From positions 1 through 36,242 of the forward strand of contig VBHI01000224.1 in assembly GCA_005881495.1 (NCBI GenBank): a stretch of DNA of 36,242 nucleotides. The letters are read 5' to 3'. Every line of letters begins with the position of its first letter. Positions within the stretch are counted from its first letter, which is position 1. Under the pieces are notes generated by a model, which saw nothing but the letters and a program-made list of their open reading frames with translations, did not search any database and was not told where the DNA came from. The position numbers and the translations under genes are program-made. Of the stretch, positions 8,479 through 16,948 are shown piece by piece. The DNA comes from Chloroflexota bacterium (lineage in GTDB: Bacteria > Chloroflexota > Ktedonobacteria > Ktedonobacterales > Ktedonobacteraceae).

Positions 8479-8649
8479 TTAGGGACGCCAGAATCTGTAT
8501 GCAAGTGCAAGTTGACTCGACACAGTATGTATTACCACCGCAGGGGGTGCTGCTGCGTGAGTAGCCAGTACGGGTGATAGTGCCAGGCACATGGCAATGA
8601 GCACGAGTACTACGAGTGGCAGGATCATTCGTATGATATGTTTGAACAT
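8479..8649 (-). CDS. Small secreted or membrane peptide (56 aa)
   Basis: A 56-residue peptide that is almost all signal sequence: MFKHIIRMI, a hydrophobic core LPLVVLVLIAMCLALSP, then an Ala-rich ATHAAA cleavage-like site and a short tail ending LALAYRFWRP. The ATG at 8649 follows AAAGGAA at seven bases; a longer frame to 8721 lacks a site. If processed at AxA, only about 25 residues would be exported. The form suits an exported signal peptide or a small membrane protein. I do not recognise a family. Confidence 0.5.
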   Translation of the reverse strand: MFKHIIRMILPLVVLVLIAMCLALSPVLATHAAAPPAVVIHTVSSQLALAYRFWRP

Positions 8650-8958
8650 GTGTTGTTCCTTTCGTTCCATTTCGTGCATTTGGGGAGAACGGGTACCCGC
8701 TAACGAGAGTGAACCCTGCATACAGGAGCAGTGAGCGAATGCTCGTGCCGGACCAGAAGAGACTCACACAGCCGCAAACCCACTATGAAGGACGGGGTCT
8801 ATACCTGCCATTGTGCTCCAATAAATATCCGGCAATAGATGTTCAGAGGTCTCCTGCTATTTGACCCCAAAATAGACTGAGTAATTGTTTGTTAGTTCGC
8901 CTGTTGCCCTTCGCGCATCACGGACAACCACAGCTCCAAGCTCAAAGACACATTGTGA

Positions 8959-9141
8959 CTAGATGGTTTCCCCATCTTCGTCGACGGAGAAAACGTGCTG
9001 ACCAGCCAGGCAGTAATACTGTAAATTCCCATTTTCATCGGTGGCTGGAGCACTTTCTGTTTCGAGATCAACCAGCAATATCGCCTGGTCTTTGTCAATT
9101 GGGCATGTCTGGTACCTTAGCTCATCAATGTCAATATCCAT
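8959..9141 (-). CDS. Small acidic hypothetical protein (60 aa)
   Basis: A 60-residue acidic protein, MDIDIDELRYQTCPIDKDQ onward, with strands of the type AILLVDLE and LQYYCLAGQHVFSVDEDG. Its two cysteines are about 30 residues apart. The ATG at 9141 follows GAGGGAAG. A larger plus-strand frame over the same bases has basic, low-complexity composition and no ribosome binding site, so the minus frame is preferred. Function unknown. Confidence 0.5.
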   Translation of the reverse strand: MDIDIDELRYQTCPIDKDQAILLVDLETESAPATDENGNLQYYCLAGQHVFSVDEDGETI

Positions 9142-9393
9142 CAACTTCCCTCATTCCTGTGTTGAAATTATCTCCTAATCAAATGACGCTAAAACAACGC
9201 ACTACAAAAATCACGCTTTACAAAAACGCATATAGGGATCCTGCAAACCGTCCTTGCCGCCAAAGGATGACGTGGTGTGCACATGAAAAGAAGTGTTACA
9301 GACGTGTTTCGATACGATTGCGCGTGTCTTTGGGGTTGTGGAACCAGCCCGAGATGGTGGGGACTCACACAAGATTCACTTTGTGCGAACAGG

Positions 9394-11052
9394 CTAGAGC
9401 ATTGTTCCTCTTATCAAACTACCGAATGATTTTCGGATCATCAACAAATTGAGAAAAGGGGGGAGATAGGTACTATTTGCATTGGGCAAAGATAAGACCG
9501 GGAAACTCGTACCAGGCGCTACACCAATATTTTCGGCCAACTGCTGGAACTGCTCATAGATCATGACATTCGTTGTCCCACTCCACATTTTTTCGCCCAG
9601 CGTTGGCATGGCGGCTTTTACTCTCTCATACACGTCAAGATCACTGATAACACTGCTGAGTTTGTCATTCCATACAGCAAACAAACCTCCCAACAAGTGG
9701 GGATCGTTCGGGCTGAGAGTCATACCCGGGTTAGCAAGGTCAAATATATACGGCTCCCACTTCTGGTACAACAGTTTGGTATCCAGATAGTCATGATAAT
9801 AGCCAGCCCTGGGCACAATGTAGAGGAGGTTATCATTAGCATTGATGATCTGAAATCCCTGCCGCACCATATCCACAGGATTAGCCCAGCTATTATTCCA
9901 CACGTCGATTACAATATCTTTGTTTACCATGACACTGCTCTGCATCTTTGTCAGACTCCCCCACATCTCTGCTGTTTTCCCTTTGCTCTTCAAATACGAG
10001 TCATATGTGTTAATGAACTGTCTGTATCTGTTAGCATCGCTGAAAGCATATTCATCTTCACCAATATGTACCTGTGGCGCGTCAAACCACGGTAGAAACT
10101 CGTCCCAGATGGCATTCATAAAAGTATAGGTGTTGGGATTTTCGAGATCAAGAAACTCCTTCGAGTATTTCTGGCTGGCTAGATCAGAGCGATATTGGGT
10201 GAATGCCAGTGCGTGCGCCGGTGTATCAATTTCCGGCACGATGGTGACTGCATGTTGTCTCGCCACGTCTTGCAGTTCGCGCATATCCTGCCTGGTGTAG
10301 GAGCCATCTTTGGCAGCCAACCCCTTGAAGCGATCACTATTGAGACGGAACGCCGCGTATTTGTGCATCCAGTCTGGACTATTGCCAGCATCCATTCCGT
10401 TATCGTTCAAATGCAGGTGGAAAACGTTCATTTTATACCACGACAACATTTTCACGTAGTCTTCCAGGGCGCCGATGGAAAAAAACTTTCTTGCAACGTC
10501 AAGCATAAAACCGCGCACTTTATATTTTGGATAATCTCGCGCTACCCCCCTGCCAATATGTATTCTTGTGGGGTCCTGTAGCAAGATTTGCAATGCAGTG
10601 CGGGTACCATAGAAGATACCCGCGCTCGTATGCGCGCTGATGACTACGTTGTCCCCCACCTGAAAGAGATACCCTTCATTGCCAATTACAGGGTCCCTAT
10701 TTCTTAAGGTCAGAAAAAAATCGCCTCCTGCCGGAGAACTGGAGGTCACAATCTGGAGAGGATGCCCGGTGACCTGGAAGAGATCGCTCTGGAAAACCTG
10801 CGCCGTTTCCTGCAACTGTGTAGCATAAGCAGGATCTACAGTAATGCGAGAAGTCATGCCCATGGTAAATGCTCCCGTGCCACCCTGCCACTCTCGCAGG
10901 CCAGGGATGACCTGGGGAGCAGGATTGGGAAAGAATAGAGTCAGGCCAGCAGGTGTGAGCTGGTGCACGGAGATGAGAATAGTGAGGGTTATCACCATGC
11001 CAAAAAGCACATAGATGTAAAACTTCGTGTTTTTTTTCTTTTGGTTCCTCAA
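9394..11052 (-). CDS. Membrane-anchored GH20 beta-N-acetylhexosaminidase
   Basis: A 552-residue glycoside hydrolase family 20 enzyme. Residues 11-30 form a signal anchor, 60-175 the GH20b non-catalytic domain, and 178 to about 500 the TIM-barrel (FMLDVARKFFSI, MNVFHLHLND, VPEIDTPAH). The catalytic Asp-Glu pair is D333-E334 in HIGEDE, where most relatives have HIGGDE. The family removes terminal N-acetylhexosamines by substrate-assisted catalysis. It starts 35 bases after murD on the same strand, so a role in peptidoglycan or chitin turnover outside the membrane is a fair inference. No ATG is available before the anchor; the start is TTG at 11052, so the exact start is uncertain. Confidence 0.88.
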   Translation of the reverse strand: MRNQKKKNTKFYIYVLFGMVITLTILISVHQLTPAGLTLFFPNPAPQVIPGLREWQGGTGAFTMGMTSRITVDPAYATQLQETAQVFQSDLFQVTGHPLQIVTSSSPAGGDFFLTLRNRDPVIGNEGYLFQVGDNVVISAHTSAGIFYGTRTALQILLQDPTRIHIGRGVARDYPKYKVRGFMLDVARKFFSIGALEDYVKMLSWYKMNVFHLHLNDNGMDAGNSPDWMHKYAAFRLNSDRFKGLAAKDGSYTRQDMRELQDVARQHAVTIVPEIDTPAHALAFTQYRSDLASQKYSKEFLDLENPNTYTFMNAIWDEFLPWFDAPQVHIGEDEYAFSDANRYRQFINTYDSYLKSKGKTAEMWGSLTKMQSSVMVNKDIVIDVWNNSWANPVDMVRQGFQIINANDNLLYIVPRAGYYHDYLDTKLLYQKWEPYIFDLANPGMTLSPNDPHLLGGLFAVWNDKLSSVISDLDVYERVKAAMPTLGEKMWSGTTNVMIYEQFQQLAENIGVAPGTSFPVLSLPNANSTYLPPFLNLLMIRKSFGSLIRGTML

Positions 11053-11086
11053 TATCTTAACCCGATATCCTCATGACGTTGTCTTG

Positions 11087-12460
11087 CTAAAACCCCTGCA
11101 TCAGGCTCTGAACATAAGCGGTAAACTGGTCACCCCGGTCAAATTCGTTAAGGAACATACCAAAACTGGTGAAACCAGGCGAGAAAAGCAGGACATCACC
11201 TGGGCGCACCAGGGAAACCGCCGTATCCAGCGCCGCTGTAAAGTCGTCAAAGATACCTCGCACTGGATCGCTGACCCGCAACTTTGCGGCTTCTTGCTGT
11301 ATCTCAGGCAGTAATTCTCCAGTGCCCGTTCCATGAAGCAGGATCACATCACGGCAATTGCGCACAATGACGGCAGGCCAATCATCCAGTGGGAGGTTTT
11401 TTGTGTTGCCACCGGCAACCAGCACGATAGGATGCCCTGCAAATGCCTCCACACCTAGCCGACCAGCCACCGGCGTCGTGCTGGTACTATCATTGATAAA
11501 GCGCACACCATTCACCACGGCTACCTCCTCCAGGCGCTGGGCAACGCCGTGAAAACTGCGTACAGAGGCCCCCATGCTCTCCTCAGATACACCGAGCAGG
11601 CGCGTTGCTGTTGTCGCAAGTAACACATTCTCCAGGTTGTGTTTACCCACCAGCGGCACATTCGCGAAAAGAAAAGGGATACTAGTTTTTCTTGTAGAAG
11701 AGCCTCGTTTGAAGCTGCCGCCTCGCTCAATACTCGCGAACCAGGTCTCCCCTACAGCCTCCTCTCCAAAGTGACGAGTCCACGGATTATCGTAATTAAA
11801 AATTGCCAGGTCAGTCGTGCGCTGGTGGCGAAAGATAGTGGCTTTGGCCGCTGCATAGTCCTCCATCCCCTCATACGTGTTGAGGTGATCAGGATAGATA
11901 TTTGTCATTACAGCCACCGACGGACTGAGTTTGTGAGGAGCCAGTCCTTCGAGCTGCCAGCTTGAAAGCTCCAGCACAACCAGTGTTTCAGGAGTGATCT
12001 GTGGTAGTAGGGACAGTGTCTCCACTCCCGCTACATTTCCCCCCAACACGGTGTGAGCTCCACTTTCAGAGAGTATTTTGTAAATCAGTGTCGAGGTCGT
12101 GGTTTTGCCCCGTGTACCGGTTATTCCAATGATGTGACCTGGACAGGCGAGAAAAAAGAGCGCGATCTCCATTTCGATACTCGCGCCGTGCTCGTGAGCA
12201 AGCCGTAAATAGGGAGAAGATAGAGGGATACCCGGATTGCGAATGACCATTTCAGCCCAGAGGAAATCCTCGTTGCGATGCTCACCAAGCACAAATTCTA
12301 TCGGTAAACCTGCCAACGCATGCACACCTGGCGCCAGTATTTCAGGTGATTTCAAGTCAGTTACGCGCACGAAAGCCCCCTGCTGAGCAGCATATCGGGC
12401 CGCCGCCATACCCGATCCCTGCAAACCCAATCCCATGATCAATACACGCTTTCCGCGCAA
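11087..12460 (-). CDS. murD: UDP-N-acetylmuramoyl-L-alanine--D-glutamate ligase
   Basis: A 457-residue Mur ligase that adds D-glutamate to UDP-MurNAc-L-Ala in cytoplasmic peptidoglycan synthesis. The N-terminal Rossmann part starts VLIMGLGLQGSGMA. The ATP P-loop is GTRGKTT (114-120). The central motifs LELSSWQLE and NIYPDHLNTY and the C-terminal segments NDSTSTTP, VAGGNTKNLPL and LLFSPGFTSFGMF are those of MurD. Length fits the family. No ATG precedes the Rossmann strand; the start is TTG at 12460 with a stop just upstream. It is not in a dcw cluster: its only same-strand partner is the GH20 gene downstream. Confidence 0.93.
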   Translation of the reverse strand: MRGKRVLIMGLGLQGSGMAAARYAAQQGAFVRVTDLKSPEILAPGVHALAGLPIEFVLGEHRNEDFLWAEMVIRNPGIPLSSPYLRLAHEHGASIEMEIALFFLACPGHIIGITGTRGKTTTSTLIYKILSESGAHTVLGGNVAGVETLSLLPQITPETLVVLELSSWQLEGLAPHKLSPSVAVMTNIYPDHLNTYEGMEDYAAAKATIFRHQRTTDLAIFNYDNPWTRHFGEEAVGETWFASIERGGSFKRGSSTRKTSIPFLFANVPLVGKHNLENVLLATTATRLLGVSEESMGASVRSFHGVAQRLEEVAVVNGVRFINDSTSTTPVAGRLGVEAFAGHPIVLVAGGNTKNLPLDDWPAVIVRNCRDVILLHGTGTGELLPEIQQEAAKLRVSDPVRGIFDDFTAALDTAVSLVRPGDVLLFSPGFTSFGMFLNEFDRGDQFTAYVQSLMQGF

Positions 12461-12534
12461 ATTGCCGGATACACGGGTTTATCATAACAGAATAGAATGG
12501 TTAAAGACAATCCATCTGGAAAACAACCACAATT

Positions 12535-12621
12535 CAGGTTGACCGCAGCCTTCAAGGTTGACCGCAGCCCTCAAGGTTGACCGCAGCCCTCAAGGTTGAC
12601 CGCAAGGGTCAACCCTACTAT
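12535..12621. repeat. Tandem 19-bp repeat ending in the GGTTGACC hairpin
   Basis: The unit CAAGGTTGACCGCAGCCCT occurs at 12553, 12572 and, with a changed end, 12591, preceded by a degenerate copy at 12535. The last copy runs into GGTTGACCGCAAGGGTCAACC, the central hairpin of the family A repeats, followed by CTACTATA. The array is probably a local slippage expansion of that hairpin arm. Confidence 0.8.
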
Positions 12622-12665
12622 ATCCGACCACCCATCATCCGCGCGTACGATGCGCAGCATCACCA

Positions 12666-12702
12666 CGTGTATAGTAGGGTTGACCCTTGCGGTCAACCTG
12701 GG
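12666..12702. repeat. Partial family A repeat
   Basis: GTGTATAGTAGGG is followed by GGTTGACCCTTGCGGTCAACC, an 8-bp stem with a five-base loop. It is the central part of the full unit at 12804-12903 without the ends, in the same orientation. Confidence 0.75.
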
Positions 12703-12803
12703 CAGGGCCGTGGGGTCGGGCCAGCGTGCGCGCCAGCTTTGTTGCAGCGATGGGTTACAAATACTCTTTTTTATGCACTTATGATACAATATAATCAACC
12801 AAA

Positions 12804-12903
12804 GGTACTTCCTTGCGTCGTTGCTGACCGTAGGTAGAAGCGCTAGCGTGTATAGTAGGGTTGACCCTTGCGGTCAACCTGGGTTGCAGCGATGGATATC
12901 AAG
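12804..12903. repeat. Full-length family A palindromic repeat (about 100 bp)
   Basis: This is the most complete copy. Read on the minus strand it runs: GATATCCATCGCTGCAAC, the GGTTGACC/GGTCAACC hairpin, CTACTATACACGCTAGCGC, then TCTACCTACGGTCAGCAACG and an end AAGGAAGTACC. The outer parts CATCGCTGC and GCAGCGAT (here GCAACGAC) are inverted in other copies. Pieces of this unit recur at 12666, 14956, 15021, 16111, 22684, 27457 and 28557. Confidence 0.8.
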
Positions 12904-13143
12904 GTTCTACTGCTCTGTCAATCTTATTTTTGATGAGTGAAATGTAGTGGCATGCCAGCTGCCACCCTTTCCGGGGGACAGGTAATAGAGGATGATGAAG
13001 GCAGCGGGTGCCAGGCTTCACTTTCGTATATAACAGGGCAACCTGTAAGCTAGCCCCCGATCTTTGCCAGAACCGCAACGGGGTGAACGCAGCAAGGGAG
13101 TCGATATCTGAATTTACTTCCGGGTAACTAGAAATTTAGTGAT

Positions 13144-16140
13144 ATGGAGCCAGAGCAATCGGCGCAGCTCGAATCAATTTTTCAACACATGCCGGTAGGA
13201 GTCGCTATTATAGACTGTCCCGACCTGCGCCTTCTTTATGCTAACCCATACTTGCTCTCGTTACTCGATCAAGCACATGAAGCTGGGCGTCCTCAAGCTC
13301 TAATCAGCCATAGCCTGTATGAGATTATCCCCGAAGAATTATTGCGCATAGCCCTACCTTTGCTACAACAGGCCTGTTCAACCGGACAACGGATGAGTTG
13401 GTCCGATATCCCCTACGAGGGCTTCCTGGCTACTCGTGGGCGGACCTACTGGCGCGTAAGCGTCGAGCGGTCAGAGCGCGAGGCTGAGTCACTTTCAATC
13501 AGCGAAAGGCACGAAACGAGACATACTTTTGCTCCGCTTGCTCCCTTGCTGGTCACAATTGAAGATGTAACTGAGTTAGCACGTTCACGTCTCTATGTGA
13601 ATGCCATCGATTCCATCTCCTCAGCAATCGTAGGTCCCTTTGCATTGCCCCTGGTGCTCGAGCGCATTCTTCAGGCTGTCCAGGATATGGTTGGCTCAAC
13701 CCGCTGTGCCATCTTGCTCATCGACGATTGGGAATCCGGTTCTGATTTCCGCTACCCTGGTTATGCGGGAGTAGACTCCGATTTATCGAGGGGCGAGCGA
13801 AGCGAGGAGCCAGGTGAAACACACACTCAGGCTGATACCCCTTCCACCGTTACTATTGCTGCTCAGAAAGGGGTACACCTCCGTTCACAAGACTGGCATC
13901 CACAGTTGAGTGAGCAATTGCTCCTTGGGCGTGTCGCACGCGATCGCCGTACCCTTGTGATTACCGATACCAGCACAACACCGGAAATGAATTTTCCCTT
14001 GCTTGATGATGGAGGTATACCTCGTCGTCCGGGTTCCGTCCTCTGCATACCAATCTTCGAGCCAACGCCTGACCGCCCGCCGCCAACGGCGGTCCCTCCG
14101 ATAAATCGGGGGCATACAGTAGACCCTCGATTTATCGAGGGGAGAGCGAAGCGAGAGACCATAACCCATACAGGAAGAGTGCTGGGTACGATTGAGGTAT
14201 ACCATCGTCGAGCGCGCGGCTTTCCGGCTGAAGAGGTTGAGCTGCTAGAACAATTTGCCCAGCAGGCTGGACTCGCCATACAAAATGCGCGCCTGTTTCT
14301 ACGAATCAACCAGTTGGCCCGCGATGCCAGCCGTAACCTGCGCCAACGCGAACACATCATGCAGGCTATTCCCGATGGTGTCATAATCTATGATCCACGC
14401 TGGCGTGTAGTGGACGCTAATCAGGCTATTCGTAAATTGCTCGGCTGGACAAATGATGTTATTGGTCTCCATATCACCGAGGCGCTGTCGCGCAGCACAG
14501 CCCTCTTTTCCCAGGATTACAAATCCATCGATAACTTTGTTTCGGAGCTTGATCGTCGTGTGATGGAAAGACGGGTCGACGAAGTGAAGGTTATAGGGGC
14601 CGACGGAAAACCATACACGCTGAGTCGCTCATATGCCCCTATACACGATGACCTTGGAGACATCTTCGCTTCTGTCGTTATCTACCATGATATGACAGAA
14701 CAGGTCGCGGCCCGTGAACGAATCGAAGCAGAAGTGGCCCAACGTACGACGGAGCTTGCACAACGTAACATGGCGTTGGAACTCGCAAAAGCCGAACAGG
14801 ACCTGGCAAGCGCGCGAATGGAACTGCTCCTGGAACGTTTACCATCGGGCGTCATTCTTATTTCTGCCGACGACAAGAGCATTTCCATTATCAATCGTCA
14901 GGCCGCGCAGATCTTGCAAAGCCTCGGCTTGCCTATTGAACCGCTTGATAGTGATATATCCATCGCTGCAACGCCGCTATCGGGCCTACCTACGGTCAGC
15001 AGCGATGAAATGAAGGACTTGATATCCATCGCTGCAACGCCGCTAGCGCGCCTACCCACGGTCAGCAGCGATGAAATGAAGTACCTGGATGCAGCAACGA
15101 GAAACGCCATTGGCAAAAATGCAGAAGAACTATTTCGCCTCTCCATAGTCTATGCCCCTTCTGGCTCACTGGTGCCCTACGAGGAAAGCCCCCTGGCTCT
15201 GGCGCTTGACAAAGGCGAGGCAAACGAAGCAGAACTGCACTCGTTGCAGCCTGATGGACAAGCTATCTACCTGCTCGTCAGTGCAGCCCCTTTGCGTGCT
15301 AGCGATGGTACCATCACCGGCGCGGTCCTGGTCCTGCATGAGATTACCAAGCTCAAGACCTTAGAACGTGCCCGCGAAGACTTTTTTACGACAATGGCCC
15401 ACGAACTGAAGACACCGCTGGCAAATATTCGCGCACATGTGAGCGCGCTGCTGGCTGAAGACCTGCTCTGGTCGCCGGAGGCACAACGCAATTTCTTACA
15501 ATCAGCCGATGAACAGGTAGATCGCCTGGTAGGCATGATTAACCACTTCCTGGATGCATCTCGGGTTGAGGCGGGAGCTTTACGTCTGGAACTCGAACCA
15601 ATCTTGCTGCCAGAGATGCTAGAAGACCTGCAAGAACGCCTGGAAGCTCTCATTGCAAACTCTGGCCGTCAGCTTGAGATTAAAATGCCGCCATTCTTGC
15701 CCGCGGTCATGGCCGACTATGAGCTGATTATGAGTGTACTGACGAACTTGCTTAGTAACGCCTTCCGTTACGCTCCAGAGGGGGATACTGTCGTTCTTGA
15801 GGTGAAACCTGTGTATCATTCAGATGACATGTACCCTACTGGCGTCGAGTTACGCGTCACTGATCGCGGGCCCGGCATGTCACTGGACCAGCAAACCGCG
15901 CTATTTACTCGCTTTAGCACGTTTGCGGCTATGAGTCGCCCGGCTATCGACCGCCCAGGGCAGCCCACGGCAGAAAGGCGGAGGGGAAGCGCGCGTTGGA
16001 GTCCTGCTACAGGCCTCGGCCTCTACATTAGCCGTGGTATCATTGAGGCGCATGGAAGCAAACTCACGCTTCAAAGTAGCCCGGGTGAGGGAGCATCATT
16101 TTCATTTATACTTCCTTGTATCATTGCTGACCGTAGGTAG
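13144..16140 (+). CDS. Hybrid-sensor histidine kinase (PAS-GAF-PAS-PAS-HisKA-HATPase) with repeat insertions
   Basis: A 998-residue soluble kinase. Order: PAS-like (about 8-120), GAF (about 153-385), PAS (405-520), PAS (555-740), HisKA with H753 in MAHELKTPLA, and HATPase with N-box LLSNAFRYAP (about 871), DRGPGM and ATGLGL (G2 box, first Gly replaced by Ala). It lacks membrane segments, so it senses inside the cell. Three segments derive from dispersed repeats in frame: about 211-223 and 310-339 within GAF, and 605-648 within the third PAS, where a 22-residue unit is duplicated. About 20 further residues precede ATGLGL. The last codons and the stop come from a family A repeat. The partner regulator starts 52 bases later. 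Confidence 0.9.
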   Translation: MEPEQSAQLESIFQHMPVGVAIIDCPDLRLLYANPYLLSLLDQAHEAGRPQALISHSLYEIIPEELLRIALPLLQQACSTGQRMSWSDIPYEGFLATRGRTYWRVSVERSEREAESLSISERHETRHTFAPLAPLLVTIEDVTELARSRLYVNAIDSISSAIVGPFALPLVLERILQAVQDMVGSTRCAILLIDDWESGSDFRYPGYAGVDSDLSRGERSEEPGETHTQADTPSTVTIAAQKGVHLRSQDWHPQLSEQLLLGRVARDRRTLVITDTSTTPEMNFPLLDDGGIPRRPGSVLCIPIFEPTPDRPPPTAVPPINRGHTVDPRFIEGRAKRETITHTGRVLGTIEVYHRRARGFPAEEVELLEQFAQQAGLAIQNARLFLRINQLARDASRNLRQREHIMQAIPDGVIIYDPRWRVVDANQAIRKLLGWTNDVIGLHITEALSRSTALFSQDYKSIDNFVSELDRRVMERRVDEVKVIGADGKPYTLSRSYAPIHDDLGDIFASVVIYHDMTEQVAARERIEAEVAQRTTELAQRNMALELAKAEQDLASARMELLLERLPSGVILISADDKSISIINRQAAQILQSLGLPIEPLDSDISIAATPLSGLPTVSSDEMKDLISIAATPLARLPTVSSDEMKYLDAATRNAIGKNAEELFRLSIVYAPSGSLVPYEESPLALALDKGEANEAELHSLQPDGQAIYLLVSAAPLRASDGTITGAVLVLHEITKLKTLERAREDFFTTMAHELKTPLANIRAHVSALLAEDLLWSPEAQRNFLQSADEQVDRLVGMINHFLDASRVEAGALRLELEPILLPEMLEDLQERLEALIANSGRQLEIKMPPFLPAVMADYELIMSVLTNLLSNAFRYAPEGDTVVLEVKPVYHSDDMYPTGVELRVTDRGPGMSLDQQTALFTRFSTFAAMSRPAIDRPGQPTAERRRGSARWSPATGLGLYISRGIIEAHGSKLTLQSSPGEGASFSFILPCIIADRR
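13777..13810. repeat. Family B repeat inside the kinase GAF domain (first)
   Basis: CCGATTTATCGAGGGGCGAGCGAAGCGAGG lies in frame inside the kinase gene and encodes SDLSRGERSEE. It shares TTTATCGAGGGG and GAGCGAAGCGAG with the second copy 300 bases further on. The encoded stretch is hydrophilic and falls where GAF domains have a variable loop. Confidence 0.65.
14073..14160. repeat. Family B repeat inside the kinase GAF domain (second)
   Basis: Contains CCGATAAATCGG, then CCCTCGATTTATCGAGGG (a perfect palindrome) and GAGAGCGAAGCGAGAG. It is translated in frame as about 29 residues rich in Pro, Arg and Glu between two beta-strands of the GAF domain. The palindromic core is that seen at 306-415. 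Confidence 0.7.
14956..15086. repeat. Two in-frame family A repeat units inside the kinase
   Basis: Two 66-base copies in tandem, near 14956-15020 and 15021-15086, each with ATATCCATCGCTGCAACGCCGC at the start (key ends ATCGCTGC and GCAGCGAT) and CCTAC-CACGGTCAGCAGCG at the end. The period is exactly 22 codons. Translation gives ISIAATPL, two variable residues, then LPTVSSDEMK, twice. They lack the central GGTTGACC hairpin of the long units. Confidence 0.85.
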
Positions 16141-16180
16141 AAGCGCTAGCGTGTATAGTATGGTTGACCCTTGCGGTCAA
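16111..16180. repeat. Family A repeat at the kinase/regulator junction
   Basis: CTTCCTTGTATCATTGCTG, ACCGTAGGTAGAAGCGCTAGC and TATGGTTGACCCTTGCGGTC match the unit at 12804 in the same orientation, but the last part is cut off. The kinase stop codon TAG (16138-16140) is the TAG inside CCGTAGGTAG of the repeat. The rest of the repeat fills the 52-base gap before the next gene. Confidence 0.85.
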
Positions 16181-16192
16181 AAGGATAGCAAC

Positions 16193-16948
16193 ATGACTAC
16201 CACAGATAGAAAAGTTCGTATCCTCTGCGTCGAAGATGATCAGCAGATGCGTACCTTCCTCCAGGCACAATTGAAAGCCAGGAACTTCCAGGTACAGACT
16301 GTTCGGGATGGCGCCCAGGCAATCGATATGGCTGCCATCTTTGAGCCACAGCTTGTTTTGCTCGACCTGTCCCTCCCTTCATTGGACGGGCTGACCTTTC
16401 TACGCCGTTTGCGTGAATGGAGTGGTGCGCCTGTTATTGTGCTCTCCGCGCATGACGAAGAGCCGGTAAAAATCAAGGCCCTTGACCTGGGTGCCGATGA
16501 CTACCTGACCAAGCCTTTTAGCCTCAATGAACTGTTGGCTCGCGTGCGTGTCGCCCTGCGCCGCGCCGACGAAACAGCCCGTCTTCGCAGCTCTGCGACC
16601 GGCAGCGATACCCAGCGCTCTCAATATCGCTGTGGAGGGGAAAACGGTTTACAGGTTAATTACGCTCACCGTGTTGTACGCTCTGGTGGTCAGGTCATCC
16701 ACCTGACTCCCACTGAGTACGATCTGCTCTGCGAGCTCACGCGTAACGCGGGCAAAGTACTGACTCACCGTGAACTCCTCCAGCGCGTCTGGGGCCCTGA
16801 GTACAGTGACGAAAACACCTACTTGCGTACCTTCGTACGACACCTCCGGCGCAAACTAGAACCCGATCCATCACAACCCTGCTTTTTGCACAATGAGCCG
16901 AGAGTGGGTTATTACGTTCCACCCGACGACACGACCAATGAGAGTTAG
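16193..16948 (+). CDS. OmpR-family response regulator
   Basis: A 251-residue two-domain regulator. Receiver (about 8-122): E14-D15-D16, phospho-acceptor D58 (VLLDLSLP), S85, K107 (DYLTKPF). Winged helix (about 150-247): HLTPTEYDLL, RELLQRVWG, TYLRTFVRHLRRKLE and GYYV. The ATG at 16193 follows AAGGATAG and directly follows the repeat; a longer frame from 16034 overlaps the kinase and is rejected. The kinase is one gene upstream, so the two form a cognate pair by inference. The C-terminal layout is closest to KdpE-like members, but no K+ transport gene is near. Confidence 0.93.
   Translation: MTTTDRKVRILCVEDDQQMRTFLQAQLKARNFQVQTVRDGAQAIDMAAIFEPQLVLLDLSLPSLDGLTFLRRLREWSGAPVIVLSAHDEEPVKIKALDLGADDYLTKPFSLNELLARVRVALRRADETARLRSSATGSDTQRSQYRCGGENGLQVNYAHRVVRSGGQVIHLTPTEYDLLCELTRNAGKVLTHRELLQRVWGPEYSDENTYLRTFVRHLRRKLEPDPSQPCFLHNEPRVGYYVPPDDTTNES

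Noticed and set aside
8889..9452. Plus-strand frame of 187 codons
   Set aside because: No ribosome binding site, basic low-complexity composition, overlaps the small acidic gene and the 3' end of the GH20 gene.
12535..12621. CRISPR array
   Set aside because: The 19-bp units are directly adjacent with no spacers, and no cas gene is present.
12571..12837. Short frames on both strands between murD and the kinase
   Set aside because: They are made of family A repeats; their shared endings come from the repeat and not from protein homology.
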